DNA from: Glutamicibacter sp. MNS18
GTDB taxonomy: Bacteria > Actinomycetota > Actinomycetes > Actinomycetales > Micrococcaceae
Length of the DNA stretch: 64,000 bases
Reading direction: 5' to 3'
Assembly: GCF_026107515.2 (NCBI RefSeq)
Contig: NZ_JAPCHW010000002.1
Span: 62,001-126,000, forward strand
Shown: piece after piece, positions 49,873 through 58,853 of the stretch
How the letters are laid out: each line of letters begins with the position of its first letter
Numbering within the stretch: position 1 is the first letter of the stretch
Notes under the pieces: generated by a model
Told to the model about the DNA's origin: nothing
Databases searched by the model: none
The model's input: only the letters and a program-made list of their open reading frames with translations
Made by a program: the position numbers and the translations under genes

Positions 49873-50511
49873 TCAGCTAAGGCGGCGCATCGGCAGTTGC
49901 TGCACACCATCCGGTAGCGGTGGCAGGCCGGCAAAGGTGCAGACCATATCGGCCCAGGCGCTCAGGTGCGGCCCGAGGTCGGTGCCGGAGGGTGACCATG
50001 ATACGCGCAATTCGACGTCGACGCTGGTCTCCTCGTGCGCCAGCTGGCCGAAGGACTCGGAGATCACCCGGGTGGCTGTGCCTCCGGCCGAGTGGTATGG
50101 CGCTTCGCGTCCACGCAAGGCATCTTCGAACCAGCTCCAGGCCACCGAGGCCAGCATTGGATCCTGCCCCATGTCCTCGTCCAGTCGAGCACGGATGTAG
50201 GTCACGACCCGGAAGTTCCCGTTCCACAGGTCCTGGCTTTCCGGGTCATAGAGCAGGATAAAACGGCCGGTGGCCAGATCCTGATCAACGCTCAGAAAGG
50301 GTGTCCTGGAAAACTCCTTGCCGTACTCGCCGTGTCGCGGATGGGCGACCGCTGTGACCTCACCGCTCAGGGCCAAGGCGAAAGGTGCCAGGCGCTGTGG
50401 TGCGGGGATCTCGATAATGCGCAGTTCCTGTCGCACCTTGGCGCGCGACAGCCCCGCCAGGGCCTGGGTGAAGGCCTGAGGAACTGGGGGACGCTGTTGC
50501 TCGCGGTTCAC
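49873..50511 (-). CDS. DUF3000 family protein
   Basis: 212 residues from GTG 50511 (MNREQQRPPVPQAFTQALAGL). Soluble actinobacterial family without an assigned role, conserved upstream of rnd. Recognisable segments are LAPFALALSGEVTAV, GRFILLYDPESQDLWNGNFRVVTYIRA and the C-terminal DMVCTFAGLPPLPDGV. Probably transcribed with rnd. Confidence 0.9.
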   Translation of the reverse strand: MNREQQRPPVPQAFTQALAGLSRAKVRQELRIIEIPAPQRLAPFALALSGEVTAVAHPRHGEYGKEFSRTPFLSVDQDLATGRFILLYDPESQDLWNGNFRVVTYIRARLDEDMGQDPMLASVAWSWFEDALRGREAPYHSAGGTATRVISESFGQLAHEETSVDVELRVSWSPSGTDLGPHLSAWADMVCTFAGLPPLPDGVQQLPMRRLS

Positions 50512-50567
50512 ACTTCGAGTCTAAAGCGCACCCTTCCCGGCGACAGGTTACGGCACGCCGGAACCGC

Positions 50568-51629
50568 CTACTTGCCGCTGTGGGCAGCCAGTTCCGTGGC
50601 CAAGGCCGCGGTGAACGCCTGCACGTCGGATTCTGCGGTGTCGAACGAGCACATCCACCGCACATGTCCGGCCGCCCGATCCCAGTCGTAGAAGCGGAAC
50701 GTCTCCCTTAGCCGGTCGGCAACGGGGTTGGGAAGCTGGGCGAACACGCCATTGGCCTGCACCGGATAGACCAGTTCGGCACCCCGGGTTGCGCGCACCG
50801 CGTCGGCAAGTTGTGCCGCCATGGCATTGGAGTGGGAGGCCGAACGGTGCCAGAGGTCGGTACCGTATAGCTCGAGCAACTGCGCGGAGATGAAGCGCAT
50901 CTTGCTGCCCAGTTGCATGTTCATCTTGCGCAGGTACTTCATGTCTGCCGCCAATTCGGCATGCAGGGTCAGCACGCCTTCGCCGAGCAGCATGCCGTTC
51001 TTGGTGCCACCCAGGGAGACGATGTCCACCCCAACGTCGGTGGTCAGTTCGCGTAACGAAACACCCAGCGAGGCCGCAGCGTTCCCCAAACGCGAACCGT
51101 CCATATGGACACGCATCCCCTTGGCGTGGGCGTGCGCGGTTAACGTCTCGATCTCCTGGGGGGTGTACACGGTGCCCAGCTCGGTGGCTTGGGTGATGGA
51201 CACGGCCAGGGGCTGCGCGCGGTGTTCATCGCCCCACCCCCAGGCTTCCTGGTCGATCAGGTCCGTGGTGAGCTTGCCATCGGGCGTCGGGACGGGAAGC
51301 AGCTTCATGCCGCCGATGCGTTCCGGAGCCCCATTCTCATCCACATTGATGTGGGCGCTGGCCGCGCAGATCACGGCGCCCCACCGGGGCAACAGCGACT
51401 GCAAGGCGATGACGTTGGCCCCCGTGCCGTTGAAGACCGGGAAGATTGCTGCCTCCGAGCCGAACGAATCACGGGCCAGATCATCGAGCCTGGCGGTGTA
51501 ATGGTCATCGCCGTACGCACCCTGATGGCCGCCATTGGCGCGGGCAATGGCCTCGAGTATTTCGGGATGAACCCCGGAATAGTTGTCCGAGGCGAATCCG
51601 CGGATGGTGCTGTCGTGGGTGAGGCTCAT
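50568..51629 (-). CDS. ltaE: Low-specificity L-threonine aldolase (PLP lyase)
   Basis: 353 residues. Fold type I PLP enzyme splitting L-threonine or allo-threonine to glycine and acetaldehyde. The N-terminus FASDNYSGVHPEI, the PLP-stacking His region CAASAHINVDENG, RVHMDGSRLGNAAASLGV (Asp) and the Schiff-base Lys210 in SLGGTKNGML are present. A beta-eliminating lyase with related specificity cannot be excluded. It stands on the same strand as the SDR/DUF6421 pair, 98 nt downstream. Confidence 0.9.
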   Translation of the reverse strand: MSLTHDSTIRGFASDNYSGVHPEILEAIARANGGHQGAYGDDHYTARLDDLARDSFGSEAAIFPVFNGTGANVIALQSLLPRWGAVICAASAHINVDENGAPERIGGMKLLPVPTPDGKLTTDLIDQEAWGWGDEHRAQPLAVSITQATELGTVYTPQEIETLTAHAHAKGMRVHMDGSRLGNAAASLGVSLRELTTDVGVDIVSLGGTKNGMLLGEGVLTLHAELAADMKYLRKMNMQLGSKMRFISAQLLELYGTDLWHRSASHSNAMAAQLADAVRATRGAELVYPVQANGVFAQLPNPVADRLRETFRFYDWDRAAGHVRWMCSFDTAESDVQAFTAALATELAAHSGK

Positions 51630-51727
51630 TGGTGGGCATTCCTTTGCGGTGCAGCAGGGGGCAGTGGATGGATTTGGCGGTCAGTGCTCGTGTGGTTCCA
51701 AGGACACGCTACATCACCAAATCCGGT

Positions 51728-52432
51728 TTATTCGAGACCGGGCAGGGTCTGTCTGCGCCCGTTGACGGTGGCGGGATCGGCGGTGATCAGTGCAAGCGCC
51801 GCCGCCGCCACACTCTCGACGTGTGTGTACCCGGACAGCGGGCCGCCGGGGTGCTCTGGCAGCTGGTCGGTGAGCGCCTTGACGACCCAGATCGCCGCTG
51901 CCGCGTTCGGGGCCTGCTTGGAAAAGGCCCGGGCCACGGCCTGGACCCAGAATTCCGCGGAGGCTTTCACGGAACCGTAGTTGGCATTGGACGGCATAGG
52001 TGTGGCGACCGCCTGCGAGCTGATAATGGCCAGCCGCCCGGCGGGGGAGTCGACCAGGTCCTGGTAGAAGGCCTTGGTGGTGTGACGCAAGGTCATCATG
52101 ACCGAGCGGTGCAGGTATTCGTAGTCTTCGGTGGACTGCCCGGTGATGCCCTTGCCGCCGCGCCAGCCGCCTACCAGGTGGAATAGCGCATCGATCGGTC
52201 CGTAGTCTGCGTGGATCCGTTGCGCCAAATGTTCCACCTGGGTTTCGTCCCCCAAGTCCGCCTGGTATCGGGCGGTAACGAAATTCAGGCGTTCGTCCAG
52301 GCGTTGCTGATCAGAACCGACGGCCAATACCCGGAAGCCTTGATCCGCCAGCGCCCGGGCGATGGCTATGCCGGTGGCCGAGGTCGCCCCGGCCACCAAG
52401 ACGGTTCGTTGTGATTGTGTGCGTTGTCCCAT
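51728..52432 (-). CDS. Short-chain dehydrogenase/reductase
   Basis: 234 residues. NAD(P) site LVAGATSATGIAIARAL, a TGxxxGIG-like variant (here GATSATGIA), LVGG in place of NNAG, catalytic Ser in AIISSQAV and the Tyr-x-x-x-Lys pair in YGSVKAS. It follows DUF6421 by 9 nt, so the two are co-transcribed and probably act in one pathway. The substrate is unknown. Confidence 0.9.
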   Translation of the reverse strand: MGQRTQSQRTVLVAGATSATGIAIARALADQGFRVLAVGSDQQRLDERLNFVTARYQADLGDETQVEHLAQRIHADYGPIDALFHLVGGWRGGKGITGQSTEDYEYLHRSVMMTLRHTTKAFYQDLVDSPAGRLAIISSQAVATPMPSNANYGSVKASAEFWVQAVARAFSKQAPNAAAAIWVVKALTDQLPEHPGGPLSGYTHVESVAAAALALITADPATVNGRRQTLPGLE

Positions 52433-52441
52433 GCTCCGAGC

Positions 52442-53815
52442 CTAGACCGAACTCACACCGTACATGCCCCGGGTGGAGTCGATGGTGGCCCTCATCTTCT
52501 TCTCCAGCGCCTCGTAGAACATCGACAACGGGAACTCGTCGTCCATCACCTGGTCGGTGATTTCACGCAACGGAGCTGTCAACGGCAGGGCATCAGGGCC
52601 CTTGGCCCAGACCGATGCCGGATGCGGGGTGAGCGTGGCGGAGACCAGTTCGTAGGCCGCCAACCAGTGGGCCAGCTTGGGCCGGTCAATGGACTTCCAG
52701 TACAGCTCGTCGATGGCATCACCCAAGGCGGTCACCACTTCCGGTACCTGTTCCCAATCGATGCTCAGCGTGGTATCGGTCCAGTGCAGCACGTGGTTCT
52801 GGTGCAACCAGGCGAAGAGCAGCTGCCCACCGAGACCGTCGTAGTTCCGGACGCGCTTGCCGGTGATGGCGAAGCGGAAGATGCGGTCGAACACGACGGC
52901 GTATTGAACCAGCCTGGCCGTTTTACGGGTCCGTTCATCGGTCGTGGCATCGCTGGAAATCTTCACGCATTCCCGGAACGCCGTGAGATCGCAACGAAGC
53001 TCTTCCAGGGAATACAGGAAGAACGGCATACGCTGCTTGATCATGAACGGGTCGAACGGCAGATCCCCGCGCATATGGGTGCGGTCATGGATCAAGTCCC
53101 ACATGATGAAGGTATCTTCGGCCAGCTTCTGGTCTTCCAGCAGCTCGGACGCCTCGGGGGGAAGAGCCAGGTTGGTGATCGCGGCCGCATCCTTCAGGAC
53201 CTTGCGGAAACGAACGGCTTCACGATCCTGGAAGATCGCGCCCCAGGTAAAGCTCGGCGTCTGGCGGATGGCGACGGATTCGGGGAACAGGACCGCTGAA
53301 TTGGTGTCGTAACCCGGGGTGAAATCCAGGAAACGCAGCGGCACAAACAAGGCATTGGAATAGTTCGATGCTTCCAGCTGTGCAATGAATTCCGGCCACA
53401 TCACCTGGACAAGGACCGCTTCCAGGTAACGGTTGGTTGAACCGTTCTGCGTGTACATCGGGAACACCACCAGGTGCAGAAGCCCGTCCACACGCTGGGT
53501 CTGGGGCTGGAACTCAAGCAGCGAGTCCAGGAAGTCGGGGACTCCTAGTCCTTCCGCGGACCAGCGTTCCAAATCGAGGACCAGCTGGTGCAGGTAGCGC
53601 TCGTCATGGGGAAAGTGTGCGCTGAGTTCCCTCACCGAGGCGATGACCGTGTCAAGCAGTCCCCGGGCAACGGTCAGCTGTCCGCTGTCGGCCAGCGAGC
53701 CGTCCTTCTGTTGCAGGGACTGGAACGTGGTGGCCGCAGTTTTCAGGGAAGTCCAGGCCCGTGATTCGATTAGGTCCGCGGCCTGGGCCTGCGGGTGCAT
53801 TGGAGTCTGAGTCAT
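52442..53815 (-). CDS. DUF6421 family protein (possible zincin-like metalloprotein)
   Basis: 457 residues from ATG 53815 (AGAGGTG upstream). Largely helical soluble protein with no signal peptide. A conserved-looking centre reads WDLIHDRTHMRGD (H243, H247), followed 24 residues later by SLEELRCDLTAF (E271-E272). This resembles the paired H-x-x-x-H and E-E-x-R-x-D/E motifs of M49-type metallopeptidases, but with Asp where HExxH has its Glu. The family is uncharacterised; metal binding is my inference. It is co-transcribed with the SDR, and a 19-bp dyad lies upstream. Confidence 0.8.
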   Translation of the reverse strand: MTQTPMHPQAQAADLIESRAWTSLKTAATTFQSLQQKDGSLADSGQLTVARGLLDTVIASVRELSAHFPHDERYLHQLVLDLERWSAEGLGVPDFLDSLLEFQPQTQRVDGLLHLVVFPMYTQNGSTNRYLEAVLVQVMWPEFIAQLEASNYSNALFVPLRFLDFTPGYDTNSAVLFPESVAIRQTPSFTWGAIFQDREAVRFRKVLKDAAAITNLALPPEASELLEDQKLAEDTFIMWDLIHDRTHMRGDLPFDPFMIKQRMPFFLYSLEELRCDLTAFRECVKISSDATTDERTRKTARLVQYAVVFDRIFRFAITGKRVRNYDGLGGQLLFAWLHQNHVLHWTDTTLSIDWEQVPEVVTALGDAIDELYWKSIDRPKLAHWLAAYELVSATLTPHPASVWAKGPDALPLTAPLREITDQVMDDEFPLSMFYEALEKKMRATIDSTRGMYGVSSV

Positions 53816-53907
53816 GACGTTTTCACCTCTTAGCGATTCGTGGCGGTATGAAGTCGATTACCTTCCACGCTACGCCTCAAAAGAAGAATGCATAATGCTC
53901 AGCCTAG

Positions 53908-53926
53908 TTAGAGTAAGTAACTCTTA
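53908..53926. promoter_or_regulatory. 19-bp dyad upstream of DUF6421-SDR (candidate operator)
   Basis: TTAGAGT - AAGTA - ACTCTTA: 7-bp arms, 6 of 7 pairing, in an AT-rich block about 93 nt before the DUF6421 ATG. The 19-bp length and TTAG start are like an iron box, but only about 11 of 19 positions agree with the DtxR/IdeR consensus. Confidence 0.35.
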
Positions 53927-53965
53927 CCCATTTTGGGAGCTGCGGCCGGGGACCACCACAGGCGG

Positions 53966-54373
53966 TTATCCTTCGAAACCGCGAAGTCTCAAAGACAGGG
54001 AATTGATGCAGTAGCGCAAGTCAGTTGGGGTGCCGAATCCCTCACCTTCGAAGACATGACCCAAATGGGAATCACAGCTGGCACACCGCACCTCTACCCG
54101 TTTCATGCCCATGGACTGGTCGGAAATATAGCGAACCCGCTCTTCGGCCAATGGTGCAAAGAAGGAGGGCCAGCCGCAACCGGCGTCGAATTTGGTACTG
54201 CTGGTGAACAATTCGGAACCACACGCGCGACAGGCGTAGACCCCCTCAGTGGTGGTGTCCCAGTATTCCCCGGTGAAGGGGCGTTCGGTGCCTGCTTGGC
54301 GCAATACATGGAATTCCTCGGGCGTGAGGATCTCCTGCCACTGGATATCGCTACGATCTGACTGTGAACTCAT
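53966..54373 (-). CDS. msrB: Peptide methionine-(R)-S-oxide reductase
   Basis: 135 residues. Reduces the R epimer of methionine sulfoxide in damaged proteins. Zn-binding CxxC pairs (Cys48/Cys51 and Cys97/Cys100), GCGWPSF, SHLGHVF and the catalytic Cys122 in RYCINS are all present. Single gene, divergent from the alpha/beta hydrolase. Confidence 0.97.
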   Translation of the reverse strand: MSSQSDRSDIQWQEILTPEEFHVLRQAGTERPFTGEYWDTTTEGVYACRACGSELFTSSTKFDAGCGWPSFFAPLAEERVRYISDQSMGMKRVEVRCASCDSHLGHVFEGEGFGTPTDLRYCINSLSLRLRGFEG

Positions 54374-54435
54374 ACCTGACTTAACGCAATGAAGCGATGG
54401 ATGATTCCCGCAGAATCCTTTGAGAGGATAAAACC

Positions 54436-55659
54436 ATGGCCGCTAAGATCGTCACCACCCTGGAACCACGAAAGACCGTGCCCGCCACCCTGCTGGGCAC
54501 CGGCATCGGAGTGATCGCGGGCTCACTGGTTGCCGCCAGTGTGTCGGCCTTGGCTGCCTACTTTGCCCGACGGGTGGTGACACCTGAACTGAACTACACC
54601 GGGCGCGACATCATCCGGGACATCGTGACCGATGCCGATGGCGAAACCTGGGTCCACTTTGCCAGGGACACCGAAACAGCGGCCGCTGGGGCGCATAGCC
54701 TCTTCACACATTCGGGGCAATGCTGCGTGCGTCTTTCGGGGCCTGAGCCTGTGGCCGGTAAACCCCGCCTGGTGGCCCGCAAGGTGCTGCACACCTATTA
54801 CGGGACGTTGGAAGGGGCACGGAGGGGCAACTTGTCCGGGAGCCTCTATGAACATCCTTCCGACATCGGGATCACTGCCGAAGAGGTGGACATCGAGCTG
54901 GAAGTGGGCCCGGCTCCGGCATGGCTGGTCCGCGGCCAAAGCCATCCGGATGTTTGGGTCATCTGTGTCCATGGGCGCGGAGCACGCCGGACCGAATCAA
55001 TTCGAGCCCTACCCACCTTCGAAAAACTCGGGGTCAGCGCCTTGCTTATGAGCTACCGCAATGACGGTCTGGCCCCCAACGCCGGCGACGGACGCTACGG
55101 ACTGGGAGACACCGAATGGCACGATGTTGAGAGCGGAATCAGCTACGCCCAGGCACAGGGGGCGAAACAGATTGTTCTTCTGGGCTGGTCCATGGGCGGG
55201 GCAATTAGTCTGCAAGCGGCGAACCGCTCATTCCTGGCCGACCAGATCGATTCGATTATGCTCGTCGGACCGGTAATCAACTGGGTGGATGTGCTCTCGC
55301 ACCAGGCCCGGCTGAACCGCATCCCGCAGACGGTGGGGCTATTCGCCCAATGGCTGCTCAGCAACCGGGCGGGGCGCTGGATCACCGGGTTGGCTGCCCC
55401 GGTCAACCTGAAACGCCTGAACTGGGTCGAGCGGGCCGCGGAACTGCAACACCAGATCCTGATCATTCACAGCCGCGACGATGAATTCGTACCTATCGGG
55501 CCCAGCGAACGGCTGGCTCGCCTGCGCCCCGATCTGGTGACGCTGCGAACGTTTAGCGGAGCCGGGCACACTCGTGAACCAAATGTGGATCCGGACGGTT
55601 TCGACGAGGCGATCAGCCAATTCCTGGCCGGTCGGCTGGCCGATCATAGCCGCCCCTAG
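54436..55659 (+). CDS. Membrane-anchored alpha/beta hydrolase
   Basis: 407 residues; GAGAGGATAAAACC precedes ATG 54436. An N-terminal transmembrane helix (about 16-45) is followed by a domain of about 120 residues and a serine hydrolase core: VICVHGRGARR (oxyanion), nucleophile elbow GWSMGG, acidic residue in IIHSRDDEFV and His in FSGAGHTRE. It is probably an esterase or peptidase-like hydrolase at the membrane. Its stop overlaps the convergent ybaK-like stop by 4 nt. Confidence 0.87.
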   Translation: MAAKIVTTLEPRKTVPATLLGTGIGVIAGSLVAASVSALAAYFARRVVTPELNYTGRDIIRDIVTDADGETWVHFARDTETAAAGAHSLFTHSGQCCVRLSGPEPVAGKPRLVARKVLHTYYGTLEGARRGNLSGSLYEHPSDIGITAEEVDIELEVGPAPAWLVRGQSHPDVWVICVHGRGARRTESIRALPTFEKLGVSALLMSYRNDGLAPNAGDGRYGLGDTEWHDVESGISYAQAQGAKQIVLLGWSMGGAISLQAANRSFLADQIDSIMLVGPVINWVDVLSHQARLNRIPQTVGLFAQWLLSNRAGRWITGLAAPVNLKRLNWVERAAELQHQILIIHSRDDEFVPIGPSERLARLRPDLVTLRTFSGAGHTREPNVDPDGFDEAISQFLAGRLADHSRP

Positions 55660-56153
55660 CCGATGAAATTGGCGATGGGCGCCAAACGCGCGCCGGTGAC
55701 CAGTGCCAGGTCCCGCGCGGACAGCTGCAGGCTCAGACCCCGGCGTCCACCGGAAACATAGATATCCGCCCAGTCCGCCGCCGAGGCATCGATTACCGTG
55801 GGCGAAATGGTACGTTGCCCCAGCGGGGAAATCCCGCCCAGCACGTAACCGGTACGCCGCTGCGCCGCGGCGGGATCCGCCATGCCCAGCTTCTTCAAGC
55901 TCAGCACGACGCCCAGGGCCTTGATATCCAGCAGAGCGGCCACCGGCACCAACGCGACGGCGAAATCCCGACCGGAATTGACTATGAGGGTCTTGAACAT
56001 CTGCGCGGGGTCTATCCCGAGCAAGCTGGCCGCTTCCGCACCGTACTCGGTGGACCGTGCATCGTGATCATAACTGTGGGCCACATACACCACCCCGGCC
56101 TCGTCCAGCTGGACCGTGGCCGGGGTGGTGGCGGGCTTGGTTTTCCTCGTCAT
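55656..56153 (-). CDS. ybaK: Cys-tRNA(Pro)/Cys-tRNA(Cys) deacylase, YbaK/EbsC type
   Basis: 165 residues. Trans-editing enzyme that hydrolyses mischarged Cys-tRNA(Pro). The YbaK domain shows FKTLIV with the conserved Lys, ALVPVAALLDIKAL and GGISPLGQR near 105-115. It lies 4 nt after sufE on the same strand, so it belongs to the sseA-sufE-ybaK transcript, a cysteine/sulfur-themed group. Confidence 0.92.
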   Translation of the reverse strand: MTRKTKPATTPATVQLDEAGVVYVAHSYDHDARSTEYGAEAASLLGIDPAQMFKTLIVNSGRDFAVALVPVAALLDIKALGVVLSLKKLGMADPAAAQRRTGYVLGGISPLGQRTISPTVIDASAADWADIYVSGGRRGLSLQLSARDLALVTGARLAPIANFIG

Positions 56154-56157
56154 CGAC

Positions 56158-56598
56158 CTAACTGTTCAACTGTTCGGTGATCTGGCGTTTGATGCGGGCC
56201 AGCATGGCACTCATACCGCGCATTCGCAATGGCGACAGTGCCCGTGTGAGGCCCAACTGCTGGGGCATGTCCTCGGGAACGGTAAGGATTTCCGCAGCGC
56301 TGCTGCCGTGCAACCCGGCGGCCAGAACCGAGGCGAAGCCGCGGGTGGTTGGGGCCTCCGGGGGAGCGGAAAAGTACAACCCTGTGGTGTGCGCAGCGTC
56401 GTTGGCCACTTCCACCACGAGGAACAGCGGGGATTGGCATTCGACAACCTGCTCGAAGAGTTCAGGATGATCGGCTAGGCGCTCCGGGAGGGGCGGCAAT
56501 TCACGGGAGAAGTCCAAGAGCAGTTCCAGGCGCTGGGCTTCCGGGACTTCGGTGAATTCCTCTACGATCTCGCGCAGGTTCTGCGGCATGGGGCTCAT
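56158..56598 (-). CDS. sufE: SufE-like sulfur acceptor
   Basis: 146 residues. Accepts persulfide sulfur and passes it on; the acceptor Cys54 lies in [10 protein letters not shown]. The rest matches the SufE helical/sheet pattern ([25 protein letters not shown]-like [14 protein letters not shown]). The ATG overlaps the sulfurtransferase stop as ATGA (56595-56598), so translation is coupled, which suggests the two proteins work together. Confidence 0.93.
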   Translation of the reverse strand: MSPMPQNLREIVEEFTEVPEAQRLELLLDFSRELPPLPERLADHPELFEQVVECQSPLFLVVEVANDAAHTTGLYFSAPPEAPTTRGFASVLAAGLHGSSAAEILTVPEDMPQQLGLTRALSPLRMRGMSAMLARIKRQITEQLNS

Positions 56599-57509
56599 CG
56601 GCGTTCTCCGAATCCGGTTGGTAGTTCACCGGCTGCTTCACCTTTGACGATCGGAACCCGCACGGCATTGCCCCACTCGGTCCAGGACCCGTCGTAGTTT
56701 CGAACGTTTTCGAAGCCCAACAGGTGTTGCAACACGAACCAGGTGTGGCTTGAACGCTCACCAATACGGCAGTAGGCAATCACCTCGTCACCCGCGGACA
56801 GCCCGGCCTCATCAAGGTAGATCCGCTCCAGTTCCGTGCGTGATCGGAAGGTCCCGTCCTCGGCAGCGGCACGGGCCCAAGGCACGGAGGCGGCCGTCGG
56901 GATATGGCCACCACGCAAGGCACCTTCCTCCGGATAGGCCGGCATATGAGTGCGTTCACCTGTGTATTCCTCCAACGAACGAACATCGATCAACGGCTTA
57001 CCCAAGTGGTCCAACACCTCGGGCAGGAAGGCGCGAATCTTCGAATCGTCGCGTTCGATCACCGGGTAGTCCGCGGCAGCGGGGACGGGGATCGAGGTGA
57101 CCAGTTCACGTCCTTCGGCGATCCACTTGTCCCGCCCGCCATCCACCAGTCGAACGTCCCGGTGGCCGAAGAGGGTGAAAACCCACAGGGCGTAGGAAGC
57201 CCACCAGTTGGACTTGTCCCCGTAGAGAACGACAGTGCTCTCACGGGTGATGCCCTTGGCCGACATCAGTGCGGCGAATCCCTCGCCGTCAACATAGTCG
57301 CGGGTCACTTCGTCATTCAGCTCGGTGTGCCAGTCGATTTTCAAGGCGCCAGGGATGTGTCCGGTGTTGTACAGCAGGATGTCTTCATCCGATTCAAGAA
57401 CCACCAGCCCTTCGGCACCCAGATGGTCGGCCAGCCACTGTGTGGAGACCAACCGCTCGGGATGCGCATACTGTGCATAGGCAGGGTTCGAGTCGACGGG
57501 TAGCGACAT
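56595..57509 (-). CDS. sseA: Thiosulfate/3-mercaptopyruvate sulfurtransferase (double rhodanese)
   Basis: 304 residues from ATG 57509 ([20 protein letters not shown]). Two rhodanese domains; the C-terminal one carries the active-site loop CRIGERSSH (Cys247), the form typical of actinobacterial thiosulfate sulfurtransferases. GHIPGAL and [11 protein letters not shown] mark the two domains. Coupled to sufE, it probably delivers sulfane sulfur to SufE. The symbol is by family only; cysA-type naming is equally used. Confidence 0.92.
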   Translation of the reverse strand: MSLPVDSNPAYAQYAHPERLVSTQWLADHLGAEGLVVLESDEDILLYNTGHIPGALKIDWHTELNDEVTRDYVDGEGFAALMSAKGITRESTVVLYGDKSNWWASYALWVFTLFGHRDVRLVDGGRDKWIAEGRELVTSIPVPAAADYPVIERDDSKIRAFLPEVLDHLGKPLIDVRSLEEYTGERTHMPAYPEEGALRGGHIPTAASVPWARAAAEDGTFRSRTELERIYLDEAGLSAGDEVIAYCRIGERSSHTWFVLQHLLGFENVRNYDGSWTEWGNAVRVPIVKGEAAGELPTGFGERR

Positions 57510-57728
57510 GGATTGCTCACTTTCCTTACGGCATTGCTGTGACACTGGTTCATAGGTGGGCCCCACCAGTGATGGACTCGCTATCTAGATTAGTCCCCAC
57601 ACCGCGCATGTGGCGCAGTCATACGTCACATCCATCCACAAATCCCCAGAATATTCGGGGTAAAATGGCCGATGGACCTGCCCGTGAGGCGACCGAACCA
57701 CTGTTGAGCACCGGGATTGAAGGAATAT

Positions 57729-58778
57729 ATGGAGCGCATGGCCACGATTACCCACCTGACCGAAACAACCCCGAACGTCTCGGTTGAGGAACTTTTGGCC
57801 GGCTTCCATCCCTCATATCGTTTTGGTGAAGTGTCCTTTGACACCTACCGTCCGGACCCGTCGCAGCCCTCGCAGGCCGAGGCGGTGTCCAAGCTGCAGC
57901 AGTTTGCCGATTCTGTGGGGAAAAACGCTGGCGGTGGCGTGCTGTCGAAGCTGTTCGGGAAGAAGAAGGCCGCCAAGAACGGCATCTACCTCGACGGTGG
58001 CTTCGGCGTGGGCAAGACCCACCTGCTGGCCTCGCTATGGCATGCCAGCCCCGGGCCCAAGTCCTTCGGCACCTTCGTGGAGTACACGAACCTGGTCGGT
58101 GCGCTGTCCTTCCGGCAAACCGTTGAAGTACTGAGCCAATACAAGCTGGTGTGCATCGACGAGTTCGAGCTGGACGATCCGGGGGACACCGTGCTGATGA
58201 GCCGCCTGATGCGTGAACTGTCCGATGCCGGGGTGAAATTGGCCGCCACGTCCAACACCTTGCCCGGTGCGTTGGGCGAAGGCCGGTTCGCTGCAGTTGA
58301 TTTCCAGCGTGAGATCAAGGCGCTATCGGACCAGTTCGATGTGCACCGTGTTGATGGCGAGGACTTCCGCCACCGCGGCCTGCCCGAGGCCCCAAAACCG
58401 TTGGAAGATTCGAACATCGAGCAGTTTGCCCGGGAACGGTACCCCGAAGCCACCCTGGCCGTCGACAACTTCGATGAACTGGTGACCCATATGTCCAAGG
58501 TCCACCCCAGTCGATACCGCCAGTTACTGGCGGACACGGATGTGTTGGTACTGCACAATGTCGATACCATCACCGATCAGTCCATCGCGCTGCGTTTCGT
58601 CGTGCTGGCGGACAGGTTGTACGACAAGGATGTGCCGATCATCGCTTCCGGCAAGCCCTTCAGCGACCTGTTCACTCCCGAAATGATGTCGGGTGGATAC
58701 CAAAAGAAGTACTTCCGCGCGGTATCTCGCCTGACCGCGTTGGCGCGCGAGGGGCAAGTCGGAGAAAGCGCGGCTTAG
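57729..58778 (+). CDS. zapE: Cell division protein ZapE (AFG1-like ATPase)
   Basis: 349 residues from ATG 57729, with GAAGGA 5 nt upstream. Walker A GGFGVGKTHLL (around 90-100), Walker B VCIDEFELDDPGD and sensor-like AATSNTLPGALGEGRFAA identify the AFG1/ZapE family, which in E. coli acts on the Z-ring. A TAAAAT near 57661 may be the -10. It is divergent from sseA. Confidence 0.93.
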   Translation: MERMATITHLTETTPNVSVEELLAGFHPSYRFGEVSFDTYRPDPSQPSQAEAVSKLQQFADSVGKNAGGGVLSKLFGKKKAAKNGIYLDGGFGVGKTHLLASLWHASPGPKSFGTFVEYTNLVGALSFRQTVEVLSQYKLVCIDEFELDDPGDTVLMSRLMRELSDAGVKLAATSNTLPGALGEGRFAAVDFQREIKALSDQFDVHRVDGEDFRHRGLPEAPKPLEDSNIEQFARERYPEATLAVDNFDELVTHMSKVHPSRYRQLLADTDVLVLHNVDTITDQSIALRFVVLADRLYDKDVPIIASGKPFSDLFTPEMMSGGYQKKYFRAVSRLTALAREGQVGESAA

Positions 58779-58853
58779 ACCCTCGGGAGCGCACTACCGC
58801 AGAAGTTGCCGGGTTCCGAGCTGTTATCGGGTAGAGGCTAGCCGAGATGGGCG

